From assembly GCF_011742925.1 (NCBI RefSeq), contig NZ_WAEL01000004.1, positions 62,001-126,000 of the forward strand: 64,000 nt of DNA, in the 5' to 3' direction. The notes beneath the pieces are model-generated. The model had not been told where the DNA came from, made no database searches, and saw only the letters and a list, made by a program, of their open reading frames with translations. Every line of letters starts with the position of its first letter. Position 1 is the stretch's first letter. The position numbers and the translations under genes are program-made. Below, one piece after another: positions 43,553 through 51,834 of this stretch. Origin of the DNA: Fibrivirga algicola. GTDB lineage: Bacteria; Bacteroidota; Bacteroidia; Cytophagales; Spirosomataceae.

Positions 43553-44837
43553 AGTGGTAGTAAGCTACAATGGGCGCGTAATTAGAAAGAATTCCGTCGA
43601 AGGTGTCGTTTTGCACAAACTGCTGAACAAACTCAGGTACGTCCAGCGTCCAGACAAATACTTTACGGCCCTGCTGCTGCATGGCTAACGTCGACGGGAT
43701 CTGCTCGCCCAATGTCCAGCGGGGCGCCCACACCTTCGCGTTAATCCGTTTGGCCACGCTGGTGTCCAACTCACAGATCGAAGGGAGTTGGGTATGGTCA
43801 GGCAATTGCTCAAACTGGGTTACACGCTCTTCAGCGGGCAATCCGATGTAGATATCCAAACGTCGACCCTGCTGCGCCGCCCGTTGCAGGTACGTCTGCT
43901 GAATGCTCCGGACCAGCGGCATGTCACGTACATCCTTTGAATCGAGCCAGACGGTTTCGAGGTTTGTATCATTCAAAACTGCGTCGAGGGCCTCTGTCAG
44001 TTTCGGAATTTTCTCGCCGTCTACCAACCGTACAAAGGCGGAGAGCTGATCGTAGGTATAATTTTCGACCGCGCCAATCAGACCTGTTTTCTGAACCAGG
44101 CGTAAGTTCAGGTTATTATCGTGGTAGATAATCGGCGTGCCGTCTTTCGTTTGGCGAATGTCTATTTCAACACCGGTTGCTCCCAACCGTTCGGCCAGCC
44201 GAATGATTTCAACGCTGTTTTCCGAAGCTGGAAGCAGATCAGAGGTACGTCCCCCACCCCGATGGGCCAGAATCTGGAAGGGCTTCTTGTTTAACGGGCG
44301 GTCGAATGACAGGACCAGTGGCCTGCTGCGTGCCAGTTGTCCATCGCCATATACACCTTTAAAAATAACGCCTCCTTTCGTGATGGCTTTACAGCAGTCT
44401 GGTGCCAGGAGTGCACTGGCACCATTGGCACTCAGCACTACGAAACGAGCGGTACCCGTCTCTGAATTGACCAGGCGGCGCCAGAAACCCTCAAACACCA
44501 GCGAATCGCCTAGTTGACGGCCCTCCAGCACAAAGAAAGCAGCCTGTGGCTCACAGAAAATTGACATGTAGTATGTGGTGTCGCCCGGTTTCTTAACCAG
44601 ATAACTCCACTTGGCGGCTACCTCCTGCCCAAATGCCGGGGCACCTTCCGTAACGCTATACACCCCTTCGCAGGCTTTACGTGTTTGGCTATAGAGCAGT
44701 TTGGCTCCAGGTACGTTCAAGCCATTGTCGATGATAGCCGGAATTTCAACCGTTTCATTTTCGTTGGGTCGACACCCAATCAGGTAGCCTGTCAGGGCGA
44801 TGAGTATGCTACAGATAAGCAGACGTGTGAAGGTCAT
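43539..44837 (-). CDS. glycerophosphodiester phosphodiesterase lipoprotein with extra N-terminal domain
   Basis: MTFTRLLICSILIALTGYLIGC is a lipoprotein signal (Cys22). The catalytic half (from about residue 195) has FQILAHRGGGRTSD, GATGVEIDIRQTKDGTPIIYHD and VWLDSKDV, the motifs of the TIM-barrel GDPD family, which cleave glycerophosphodiesters to glycerol-3-phosphate and an alcohol. Residues 30-185 are an extra beta-rich domain I do not recognise, with EPQAAFFVLEGRQLGDSLVF. Start at the ATG 44837; the upstream TTG is not needed. Confidence 0.85.
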   Translation of the reverse strand: MTFTRLLICSILIALTGYLIGCRPNENETVEIPAIIDNGLNVPGAKLLYSQTRKACEGVYSVTEGAPAFGQEVAAKWSYLVKKPGDTTYYMSIFCEPQAAFFVLEGRQLGDSLVFEGFWRRLVNSETGTARFVVLSANGASALLAPDCCKAITKGGVIFKGVYGDGQLARSRPLVLSFDRPLNKKPFQILAHRGGGRTSDLLPASENSVEIIRLAERLGATGVEIDIRQTKDGTPIIYHDNNLNLRLVQKTGLIGAVENYTYDQLSAFVRLVDGEKIPKLTEALDAVLNDTNLETVWLDSKDVRDMPLVRSIQQTYLQRAAQQGRRLDIYIGLPAEERVTQFEQLPDHTQLPSICELDTSVAKRINAKVWAPRWTLGEQIPSTLAMQQQGRKVFVWTLDVPEFVQQFVQNDTFDGILSNYAPIVAYYHYVQK

Positions 44838-44875
44838 ATTTGTTGTCGTTGAGGTCCTCAACTACCGGCAGTATC

Positions 44876-45676
44876 TTACAGAAAGAAACCAATTGTAGCT
44901 TCGGGGTAAAAAATGTTGCGGTCGAAGGTGTCGTAGAGTGACCAGAACTGCCAATTGAAGTTTGTGTATAACGCCCGGAAGCCCACGGCAATATGCCGCC
45001 GTCCGAAAAAGGCCTGCTCCAGTGTGACAGTTGCTCCATAACCGTTAAGTAAAACTTGTCCGCGTTCGGTTACCGTCTTACCCACCCTCGAGCGATAGTA
45101 TAAGCCAAGATCTACCTCTCCGCGTAACGTTACCAGCAGATCGCGCGAGGATCGGAAACCAATGGCAACGTTGGGCATTGACTGCACGCCAAATCCCCGA
45201 TTGTCGAATTGAGCGAGCTGTAATGAACCGAACCAGGCCCCTACATCGGCTCCAGCTGATGCATAGAATCGGCCTTTGATCGGCACGCTGTAACGCAACC
45301 CAACCGAGGCGTGATTCTGTAGAAACTGAAATGTAAACCGACCCGTCAGTGCCAGGTTGTTAGTGATACCATGCAACGCGATAAGGTCACCGGCAGGTAC
45401 GTTGATCTGCAACTCTTCGGTGATGTCGCGGGGCGAGGTGGTAAACGTAACGCCCAGCGTTGCCCGCCCTGTTCCTTTAGCCAGCGGATACGGGAAATGG
45501 ACATACGGCACCCGGGGCGACGTTGAGTCGACGGGGAGAACAAATTCGCCTTTCTGATACGTCTTCCGGTACGGATTAACTGGCTTTGGCGTCCGGCGTG
45601 GTGTTCGCACCTGTCCAAATGCAGTCGACAGGCCAAGCCCGGCTAGGACCAGCAGTAGAGTAAAAAAACGCATCAT
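44876..45676 (-). CDS. outer-membrane beta-barrel-like protein
   Basis: A signal peptide (MMRFFTLLLVLAGLGLSTAFG) is followed by a short Arg/Pro-rich stretch and then about ten amphipathic strands (RATLGVTFTTSPRD, ASVGLRYSVPIKGRFYASAG, HIAVGFRALYTNFNWQFW) ending EATIGFFL, a barrel-like terminus. No family assignment. It is 38 bp upstream of the GDPD gene; with the next barrel gene it makes a three-gene envelope run. Confidence 0.7.
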   Translation of the reverse strand: MMRFFTLLLVLAGLGLSTAFGQVRTPRRTPKPVNPYRKTYQKGEFVLPVDSTSPRVPYVHFPYPLAKGTGRATLGVTFTTSPRDITEELQINVPAGDLIALHGITNNLALTGRFTFQFLQNHASVGLRYSVPIKGRFYASAGADVGAWFGSLQLAQFDNRGFGVQSMPNVAIGFRSSRDLLVTLRGEVDLGLYYRSRVGKTVTERGQVLLNGYGATVTLEQAFFGRRHIAVGFRALYTNFNWQFWSLYDTFDRNIFYPEATIGFFL

Positions 45677-45748
45677 GACTGTGAATGGAGTATTCTTTTG
45701 TAACTAAGTATTCCTATAACTCCATCACTCCGAAAAAGTTGGTCTGTC

Positions 45749-47251
45749 CTAACGTACGGACGCCGCCACTTTGGGCACACGATCAGGAGCATTTATAGAT
45801 AGCACCCACAGGCCCAGGTACGTGAACAGACCATTCAGTAGCAGCCGCTCAAAGCTGAACGTATAGCCGTTGAACCAGGCAGCCGAATGGGCATTTACGT
45901 AGTAGGTTACCAGGGGCGACAATACGCAAACAAGCGGTACCCACCGGTCACGTACAGGTCGGTTGTTGAACAAACCAAACGTGTATAACCCCAGCAGTGG
46001 CCCGTAGGTGTAGCCTGCGAGGTCGAATACGGCAGTAATGACGTCGCCGCTATTCAGCCGATTGAAGATCACGATGACGATCCAGAACAGCACCGAGAAG
46101 CCGATATGTACCCAGTGTTTAATACGGGCCCGTTCGGTTTCCGGCTTTTTCTCAACGTCCATGAAATCAATGCAGAATGAAGTTGTCAGCGCCGTCAGGG
46201 CCGAGTCAGATGAGGCATAGGTAGCAGCGGTGATGCCCAGCAGGAACGTGATACCGACGATTGGCCCGAAGTGGTTCAAGGCCAGCAAAGGGTAAAGCTC
46301 ATCTGTTTTGGCGGGCAGGGCAATGCCCCGGGTGGTAGCGTAGATGTAGAGCAGAGCGCCCAGGCAGAGGAACATGAAGTTCACGATCGTGAGGGTGATG
46401 GTAAACCAGAACATGTTTTTCTGTGCCTCGCCGATGTTTTTGCAGGTCAGGTTTTTCTGCATCAGGTCCTGATCCAGCCCGGTCATGACAATGGCGATGA
46501 AGATACCTGAGATGAACTGCTTCAGAAAATGGCGCGGATCGTTGATATTCTCGAAATAAAAGATCTGCGAATACGGGCTTGTTTTGATCGCCGTTGTCAC
46601 CTCGCTGAAGCTCATATTCAGGTCTCGGGAGATCAGTACGATGGTTAGCATTACGGCCGTGACCAGAAACGTGGTCTGGAGCGTATCGGTGATAATGATC
46701 GTTTTTACCCCCCCTTTAAACGTGTAAAGCCAGATCAACAGAATGGTAATGGCCACCGAGGCAGAGAACGGAATGCCCAGGTCATTGAAGATAGCCAGCT
46801 GCAAAACGCCCGCCGCCACGTAGAGCCGCACGGCAGAACCTACTGTACGGGCCAGCAAGAAGAAGCCCGCTCCAGTCTTGTATGACCAGAAGCCAAACCG
46901 CTTTTCGAGGTAGCCGTAGATCGAAATCAGGTTGAGGCGGTAGTACATCGGCATCAGGACGGTGGCGATGACGTAGTAACCAATAATATAGCCCAGAACA
47001 ACCTGAAAATAGAAGAAGCCTTTATAGCCCTCGAACCCCTTAAAAATGCCCCCTACAGCCCCTGGAACTGATATAAACGTAACGCCCGACAGCGATGTGC
47101 CGATCATGGCGAAGGCAACCAGGTACCAGGGCGACTGCCGGTTTGCGGTGAAGAATGTATTGGTATCTGCCCCACGCGAGGTGTAGAACGACACCGTGAT
47201 GAGCATGGCAAAATAGGCAATGAGAATGACGAGTGCGATGGTTGAATTCAT
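45749..47251 (-). CDS. sodium/solute symporter (SSS family)
   Basis: A 500-residue protein with about thirteen hydrophobic helices, starting IALVILIAYFAMLITVSFYT. TFISVPGAVGG and the central GGVKTIIITDTLQ segment with TGLDQDLMQKNLTCK are typical of the LeuT-fold SSS transporters that co-import sugars, amino acids or sialic acid with sodium. The substrate cannot be told. Transcribed divergently from clpS. Confidence 0.88.
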   Translation of the reverse strand: MNSTIALVILIAYFAMLITVSFYTSRGADTNTFFTANRQSPWYLVAFAMIGTSLSGVTFISVPGAVGGIFKGFEGYKGFFYFQVVLGYIIGYYVIATVLMPMYYRLNLISIYGYLEKRFGFWSYKTGAGFFLLARTVGSAVRLYVAAGVLQLAIFNDLGIPFSASVAITILLIWLYTFKGGVKTIIITDTLQTTFLVTAVMLTIVLISRDLNMSFSEVTTAIKTSPYSQIFYFENINDPRHFLKQFISGIFIAIVMTGLDQDLMQKNLTCKNIGEAQKNMFWFTITLTIVNFMFLCLGALLYIYATTRGIALPAKTDELYPLLALNHFGPIVGITFLLGITAATYASSDSALTALTTSFCIDFMDVEKKPETERARIKHWVHIGFSVLFWIVIVIFNRLNSGDVITAVFDLAGYTYGPLLGLYTFGLFNNRPVRDRWVPLVCVLSPLVTYYVNAHSAAWFNGYTFSFERLLLNGLFTYLGLWVLSINAPDRVPKVAASVR

Positions 47252-47318
47252 TCGAAACGGGCAACTTTTAGCAGGCTGGCGGGGTTATTTTAACGGACAA
47301 TAACCGGTCAAATTTCCG

Positions 47319-47326
47319 TAAATTTG
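47319..47326 (+). promoter_or_regulatory. TAnnTTTG -7 box upstream of clpS
   Basis: TAAATTTG matches the Bacteroidota -7 consensus and ends 30 bp before the clpS ATG. No clear -33 TTG was found at the right spacing. Confidence 0.4.
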
Positions 47327-47356
47327 CCAAAGAATCAACTACCAAGCTCTGTTCTT

Positions 47357-47635
47357 ATGATGCCGTTTTTTGAACCCGAAGTGACCGTACTGGAAGAAGT
47401 TGTAGAAACTGAGGTATATAACCTCGTTGTCTTCAATGACGAGGTCAACACCTTCGAATACGTCATCGATACGCTGATCGAAGTTTGTGACCATTCCCCG
47501 GAGCAAGCCGAACAGTGTACGTTGCTGATTCATTACAAAGGCAAGTGTACCGTCAAGAATGGCGGTTTCGAGGAATTGGTCCCCCTCCGCAACGAGATTT
47601 GCCGTCGTGGCATTTCAGCGGAAGTCCTTAACTGA
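47357..47635 (+). CDS. clpS: ATP-dependent Clp protease adaptor ClpS
   Basis: The 92-residue protein has the ClpS core NLVVFNDEVNTFEYVIDTLI and the helix with HSPEQAEQCTLLIHYKGKC that binds N-degrons and ClpA/C. It recruits proteins with destabilising N-terminal residues to the Clp protease. The ATG at 47357 (or the adjacent ATG at 47360) is chosen; the open frame further upstream starts inside the promoter box. Confidence 0.9.
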   Translation: MMPFFEPEVTVLEEVVETEVYNLVVFNDEVNTFEYVIDTLIEVCDHSPEQAEQCTLLIHYKGKCTVKNGGFEELVPLRNEICRRGISAEVLN

Positions 47636-47742
47636 TTTCGGAATCAGGATTGCGACTGTGGGGTTTCCGGACGGCCGGTGTGCCGCCAGGTGCTCTCTTC
47701 AGCATGACAATCCAGTATCCGCCGTCATAAATCACAAATCAC

Positions 47743-48360
47743 TTGGAGTTTCCCTCGAAGCTTATTGAAGATGCGGTAACGGAGGTAGCCAAGCTGCCGG
47801 GCATTGGCAAGAAAACTGCCCTGCGGCTGGTGCTTCACCTGCTGAAACGCGACGAAGAACAAACACAGACGCTGGCACACTCACTGACAGAGATGCGCCT
47901 GAAGGTTCAGTATTGCAAAAAATGCCATAATCTTTCCGACGATACGCTCTGCGGTATCTGCGCCAACCCCCGCCGCGACGGCTCCATTATCTGTGTGGTC
48001 GAGGATACACGCGACGTGTTGGCTGTAGAGAACACAGCGCAATACAAGGGCCTGTACCATGTGCTGGGCGGCATTATCTCGCCCGTTGAAGGGATCGGGC
48101 CCAGCGATCTGCATATCGACTCACTCATCCAACGGCTGACGCAGCAAAACGAAGCAGACGAACCGGTGAAAGAAATCATCCTGGCGCTCAGCCCAACGAT
48201 GGAAGGCGACACCACGGCGTTTTACCTGCAAAAGAAGTTACGGCCGTTCCAACTCAAAATCTCGACCATTGCACGGGGTATCCCGATTGGCGGGGATTTG
48301 GAATATGCCGACGAAGTAACGCTTGGCCGGAGCATTCTGAGCCGGATTGCTTACGAATAA
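47743..48360 (+). CDS. recR: recombination mediator RecR
   Basis: [20 protein letters not shown] is a textbook RecR N-terminus with the helix-hairpin-helix [15 protein letters not shown], then the zinc finger [16 protein letters not shown] and the Toprim domain with ICVVEDTRD and [16 protein letters not shown]. It loads RecA in the RecFOR gap-repair pathway. The start is TTG at 47743, fixed by the conserved N-terminus. It is 107 bp after clpS and ends before a strong terminator. Confidence 0.95.
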   Translation: MEFPSKLIEDAVTEVAKLPGIGKKTALRLVLHLLKRDEEQTQTLAHSLTEMRLKVQYCKKCHNLSDDTLCGICANPRRDGSIICVVEDTRDVLAVENTAQYKGLYHVLGGIISPVEGIGPSDLHIDSLIQRLTQQNEADEPVKEIILALSPTMEGDTTAFYLQKKLRPFQLKISTIARGIPIGGDLEYADEVTLGRSILSRIAYE

Positions 48361-48374
48361 CCGGCTACACAGCC

Positions 48375-48428
48375 ACGTACCCACAAAAAATCCCGACCTG
48401 ATGAGGTCGGGATTTTTTGTGGGTACGT
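48375..48428. terminator. 25-bp perfect bidirectional terminator carrying GGTACGT
   Basis: Arms 48375-48399 and 48404-48428 are perfectly complementary around a 4-nt loop, with A- and T-runs inside the stem. It separates the convergent recR and small hydrophilic protein genes. The outer end of the stem is ACGTACC/GGTACGT. Confidence 0.88.
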
Positions 48429-48441
48429 AACGCAGGATTGA

Positions 48442-48645
48442 TTATGAGTTACCGTGCCCGCCCTTGCTGCCGCCGGTTGAGCTGCCGGCACTTTTACTGC
48501 CTTTGTTGCTGCTCTTGTGCGACTGGGCATTGCGACCACCGGCTGCACTTCCGTGGTTAGGGCCGTTGTCGGCCTTGTTGCCTGCGGGTACGTCCTGAAG
48601 TTCTTTCTCGACCTGCTCGAGTGCTTTTTCGTTTTTCGTTGCCAT
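48442..48645 (-). CDS. small low-complexity hydrophilic protein
   Basis: From the ATG at 48645 the 67-residue product begins MATKNEKALEQVEKELQDVP, an acidic helix, and then becomes a disordered Gly/Ser/Asn/Lys/His tail ending GGSKGGHGNS. The longer frame from 48711 adds residues that look non-coding. The composition resembles small stress-related or DNA/RNA-associated proteins, but no function can be assigned. Confidence 0.55.
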   Translation of the reverse strand: MATKNEKALEQVEKELQDVPAGNKADNGPNHGSAAGGRNAQSHKSSNKGSKSAGSSTGGSKGGHGNS

Positions 48646-48722
48646 AACGGTAGTTGGTAAAGTTACCGCATTAACCAAGTCAACGAGTAGAGTGTTTGAG
48701 CAGTCTGTCAAATACAGTCAAT

Positions 48723-50906
48723 CTACAGCCCGGCCCGCAGGGTCAGCATGAGGTTACGGCCCGGTGCGCTGATTCCGCTGGCAAAGGTGCGGTAGTTCCG
48801 GTCGAGCAGGTTATCAACGGCAAGCTGGGCCGTCAGCACGCGCGACAACCGAACACTGCCCCGAACATTGGCCGTTGCCCAACCGGGCATGCCGTCGACG
48901 GTTGCATACTGGGCGTTGTCTTCCCCTTCCGGATTATAGTCGGGCAGCCGTTTCCAGCCACTGAACAGGCTGAAGGCCTCTACCTGGAAACGAGCCGTGC
49001 GGTAGAGCAACGAGGCACGGCCGTAGGTGGGTGGAATATGGTCGAGAGGAGTGTTTTTATCATCCCGGATGTGGCCCGCCGTGCCGTTGATCGAACCGCT
49101 AAAGGTGAGCCGATTGGTAAGCCGCACCAGCGCGTTGACGTTGAATCCCTGCACGGTAGCCCGCCGCTTGTTCTGCGACGCCGTGACCTTGCTCGACTGG
49201 CCGGCATAGTCAACCACCGACAGGCCGTTGAGCGTAAACGCGTCGACCACAATGGCGTTGTTGAACCAGGTGTGATATACCGTACCATCGAGACGTACCC
49301 GGTCACCCAGCCATTGATTTACCGTCAGTTCAACGTTGTAGGTCAGCTCCGGTTGAATAGACGGGTTTGGCACGATCAGTGAACCAGCTTTCGATTCAAA
49401 CACTTTGGTCAAATCATCCACGTTGGGTGCTCGAAAGCCGGTAGAGCCCAGTAAACTGATTTTTGAGCGATCGGCCGGGGTGAGCACCAGACCCAGATGC
49501 CCAGAAAAACCGGCGGGCGATTGCCGAATTTCATCGAACGGGAATGGGAAGAACGTTTTATCGCCAAAACGGGCGTGCAGGTTTGTAGCACTGTAACGTA
49601 CCCCACCGGTCAGCTGGGCAAGTCGCGACAGTGCAACGGCGTCGGTAAGGTAGAAAGCAGCCGTTTGCAGCGAGCTGCCACCATTCGGGTAGCGGGTATC
49701 GGCGGGGGTTACCACCTGCGTTTTCACATTTTTGAACGTGGCGCTACTGTTCACATCATTATGCGTCAGTTCGAGGCCGTATTGAAGCTGGTGAATGCCG
49801 AGCCGTTTCTGCAAGTCGGCGTTGAGTGACCAGACACCTACCTGCTCAACCTGACTTTTCAGCGACGCGGCATTCAGCCGACGGCTATTTCGGCTCTCTT
49901 CCAGTTGCTGGTAAGCGGCGGTCAACTGCAACTGATCGAACCAGGCGGTAGGGCGGCTTACTTCCAGCCGGTAGGCAGTAAGCAACCGTTTTTCGGGCCC
50001 ATAATACCATTGCGCAAAGGTTGGCTTACCCGCCGACACCTCACTCAGGCGGTCGTAGCGGGGTACGTCGGAGCTGGTCGAATATTGCACGTTCAGCACG
50101 TGCCGAACCCCGGCTACAGGTTGAAAGATCACCTTCTGGAACAGATCGAGCTGACTGTAAGCAGACCCGATCTGTTTATTCGGATTGTCGTTAACAAGCA
50201 CCTGATCGGCTCCACCCGCCGGGTCGATCGCGACGTACTGGGTCTGTTTCCCAAAATCGGGATACGCCTGGCGGCGGTTGTTGCCCTGAATCACATCACC
50301 GAACGATGAGGTGGTAATGCTGCTCAGAAAGCCCCAGCGGCGCGTACCGATGCTCACGTCGGCGTGGGCCGTGCGCTCACCCGTAGCGGTCGCATAGCGC
50401 AGGTATGCTCCCGGCCGAACAAGCGTCTTGTCATTCCTCGACAACTCGGGGTTGCGGCTCTGGAAATACAGCACGCCCCCCAGCGCATCGGAGCCGTAGA
50501 GCGTTGAGCCGGGGCCAAAAAGCACTTCGGCCCGCTCAATAAGGGCCGGATCAATACGCAGCACATTCTGCAGGTGACCGGCCCGATAAATTGCATTGTT
50601 CATCCGAACACCGTCGATCACGAGCAGCACTCGGCTCGCTTCGAAGCCCCGCAGTACAGGGCTGCCTCCCCCACCCTGACTTTTCTGCACAAAGACGTTG
50701 CCCGTCTGCGCCAACAGATCGGCCGTGTTTTGTTGGTTTCGGAACGCGATATCCTCTCTCGATATGGTTTGAATCTGAAACGGAGATCGGCGCAGTGGTT
50801 GCTCAAAGCGGGTGGCTGAGACCGACACCTCCCGGAGTTGGATCGTGTCGTTCTGGGCCGATGCCGCTACTGGAAGAAGGCAAAGAAGCAGGTAGGTGTA
50901 ACGCAT
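48723..50906 (-). CDS. TonB-dependent outer-membrane receptor
   Basis: A 727-residue receptor: signal peptide (MRYTYLLLCLLPVAASAQ), plug domain with VSVSATRFEQPLRRSPF, VLRGFEASRVLLVIDGVRMN and LFGPGSTLYGSDALGG, and a 22-strand barrel ending RNLMLTLRAGL. It lacks the carboxypeptidase-like N-terminal domain and any SusD partner, so a metal-chelate, heme or cobalamin type is more likely than a glycan one. The substrate is not fixed. No ABC importer is adjacent. Confidence 0.9.
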   Translation of the reverse strand: MRYTYLLLCLLPVAASAQNDTIQLREVSVSATRFEQPLRRSPFQIQTISREDIAFRNQQNTADLLAQTGNVFVQKSQGGGGSPVLRGFEASRVLLVIDGVRMNNAIYRAGHLQNVLRIDPALIERAEVLFGPGSTLYGSDALGGVLYFQSRNPELSRNDKTLVRPGAYLRYATATGERTAHADVSIGTRRWGFLSSITTSSFGDVIQGNNRRQAYPDFGKQTQYVAIDPAGGADQVLVNDNPNKQIGSAYSQLDLFQKVIFQPVAGVRHVLNVQYSTSSDVPRYDRLSEVSAGKPTFAQWYYGPEKRLLTAYRLEVSRPTAWFDQLQLTAAYQQLEESRNSRRLNAASLKSQVEQVGVWSLNADLQKRLGIHQLQYGLELTHNDVNSSATFKNVKTQVVTPADTRYPNGGSSLQTAAFYLTDAVALSRLAQLTGGVRYSATNLHARFGDKTFFPFPFDEIRQSPAGFSGHLGLVLTPADRSKISLLGSTGFRAPNVDDLTKVFESKAGSLIVPNPSIQPELTYNVELTVNQWLGDRVRLDGTVYHTWFNNAIVVDAFTLNGLSVVDYAGQSSKVTASQNKRRATVQGFNVNALVRLTNRLTFSGSINGTAGHIRDDKNTPLDHIPPTYGRASLLYRTARFQVEAFSLFSGWKRLPDYNPEGEDNAQYATVDGMPGWATANVRGSVRLSRVLTAQLAVDNLLDRNYRTFASGISAPGRNLMLTLRAGL

Positions 50907-50973
50907 ATAAACCGGTTTACTGAAGGAACAGGCAATATAAACCCGCTATGGCCGTGGTCGCATCAGAATCCTG

Positions 50974-50981
50974 TATATTTG
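50974..50981 (+). promoter_or_regulatory. TAnnTTTG -7 box immediately before the DUF2461 gene
   Basis: TATATTTG ends only 7 bp before the ATG at 50989. If this box is used, transcription would begin at or very near the start codon, giving a leaderless mRNA. Confidence 0.4.
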
Positions 50982-50988
50982 ATATACT

Positions 50989-51702
50989 ATGGCAAGTCAA
51001 TCCAGTAATCGTTCCGCTGCCCTGACAGCAGCAACACTCACCTTTCTCACCGATCTAGTTCAAAACAATCATCGTGAATGGTTTCACGCCAACCGAGCCC
51101 GGTACGATGCGGCTAAAGCAGAAGTAGAAGCCCTCGCCGCCCGCCTCATCGATGGTGCCTCAGCGTTTCATCCGCTCCCCAATACAAATCCACGCGATTG
51201 TATTTTCCGGATCAATCGCGATATCCGATTCTCAAAAGACAAGGCACCGTACAAGTCGAATTTTGCCGTTGCTATTGGCCCCGGTGGGCGGCATTCGGGA
51301 CAGATTGATTTCTACCTGCACATTCAGCCCGGCAACGAATCATTTCTGGGGGCGGGTATGTGGCAGGCAACGCCCGCGCAACTGGCCGCTTTCAGGCAGG
51401 AAATCGACTACAACGCCGATACGCTGAAAGCCATTATCGACGCCCCTGAGTTTCGGGCCTATTTCCCGGAGATTTCGGGCGAAAGCACCAAAACCGCCCC
51501 GAAAGGCTATTCGGCCGACCATCCCGATATTGCGCTGCTGAAGCGGAAGCAGTTATTTTTCATGCATCGCTACACCGACAAGGAGGTGCTAAAAGCCAAT
51601 TTCGCCGATGAGGTGCTACGCGGCTGCCGACTGATCAAACCCTACTGCGATTACCTGAACGAACTGTTCTTCGCACAGGAACCGCAGGATATTCAGTTGT
51701 AG
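50989..51702 (+). CDS. DUF2461 (TIGR02453) family protein
   Basis: The 237-residue protein has the family pattern LTFLTDLVQNNHREWFHANR, IFRINRDIRFSKDKAPYKSN and an LQLFFMHRYTD-type C-terminal element (RKQLFFMHRYTDKEVL). The function of the family is unknown; it is cytoplasmic and common in many bacteria. The gene stands alone between the divergent TonB receptor and a terminator. A candidate promoter lies directly at its start. Confidence 0.9.
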   Translation: MASQSSNRSAALTAATLTFLTDLVQNNHREWFHANRARYDAAKAEVEALAARLIDGASAFHPLPNTNPRDCIFRINRDIRFSKDKAPYKSNFAVAIGPGGRHSGQIDFYLHIQPGNESFLGAGMWQATPAQLAAFRQEIDYNADTLKAIIDAPEFRAYFPEISGESTKTAPKGYSADHPDIALLKRKQLFFMHRYTDKEVLKANFADEVLRGCRLIKPYCDYLNELFFAQEPQDIQL

Positions 51703-51769
51703 GAACGCATTGTCATCTGGTTGCATTGTCGGCAACACTTGCACGACACACAGCCTATTAACCACCCAC

Positions 51770-51822
51770 AAAAAAGGATGGGTACGTTGCCGAAACCAAT
51801 CGCAACGTACCCAGCCTTTTTT
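51770..51822. terminator. 21-bp bidirectional terminator carrying GGTACGT
   Basis: Arms 51770-51790 and 51802-51822 pair with one mismatch around an 11-nt loop, with A- and T-tails on the two sides. It separates the convergent DUF2461 and PIG-L genes. Both arms contain GGTACGT/ACGTACC. Confidence 0.85.
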
Positions 51823-51834
51823 CGATACTCTATC

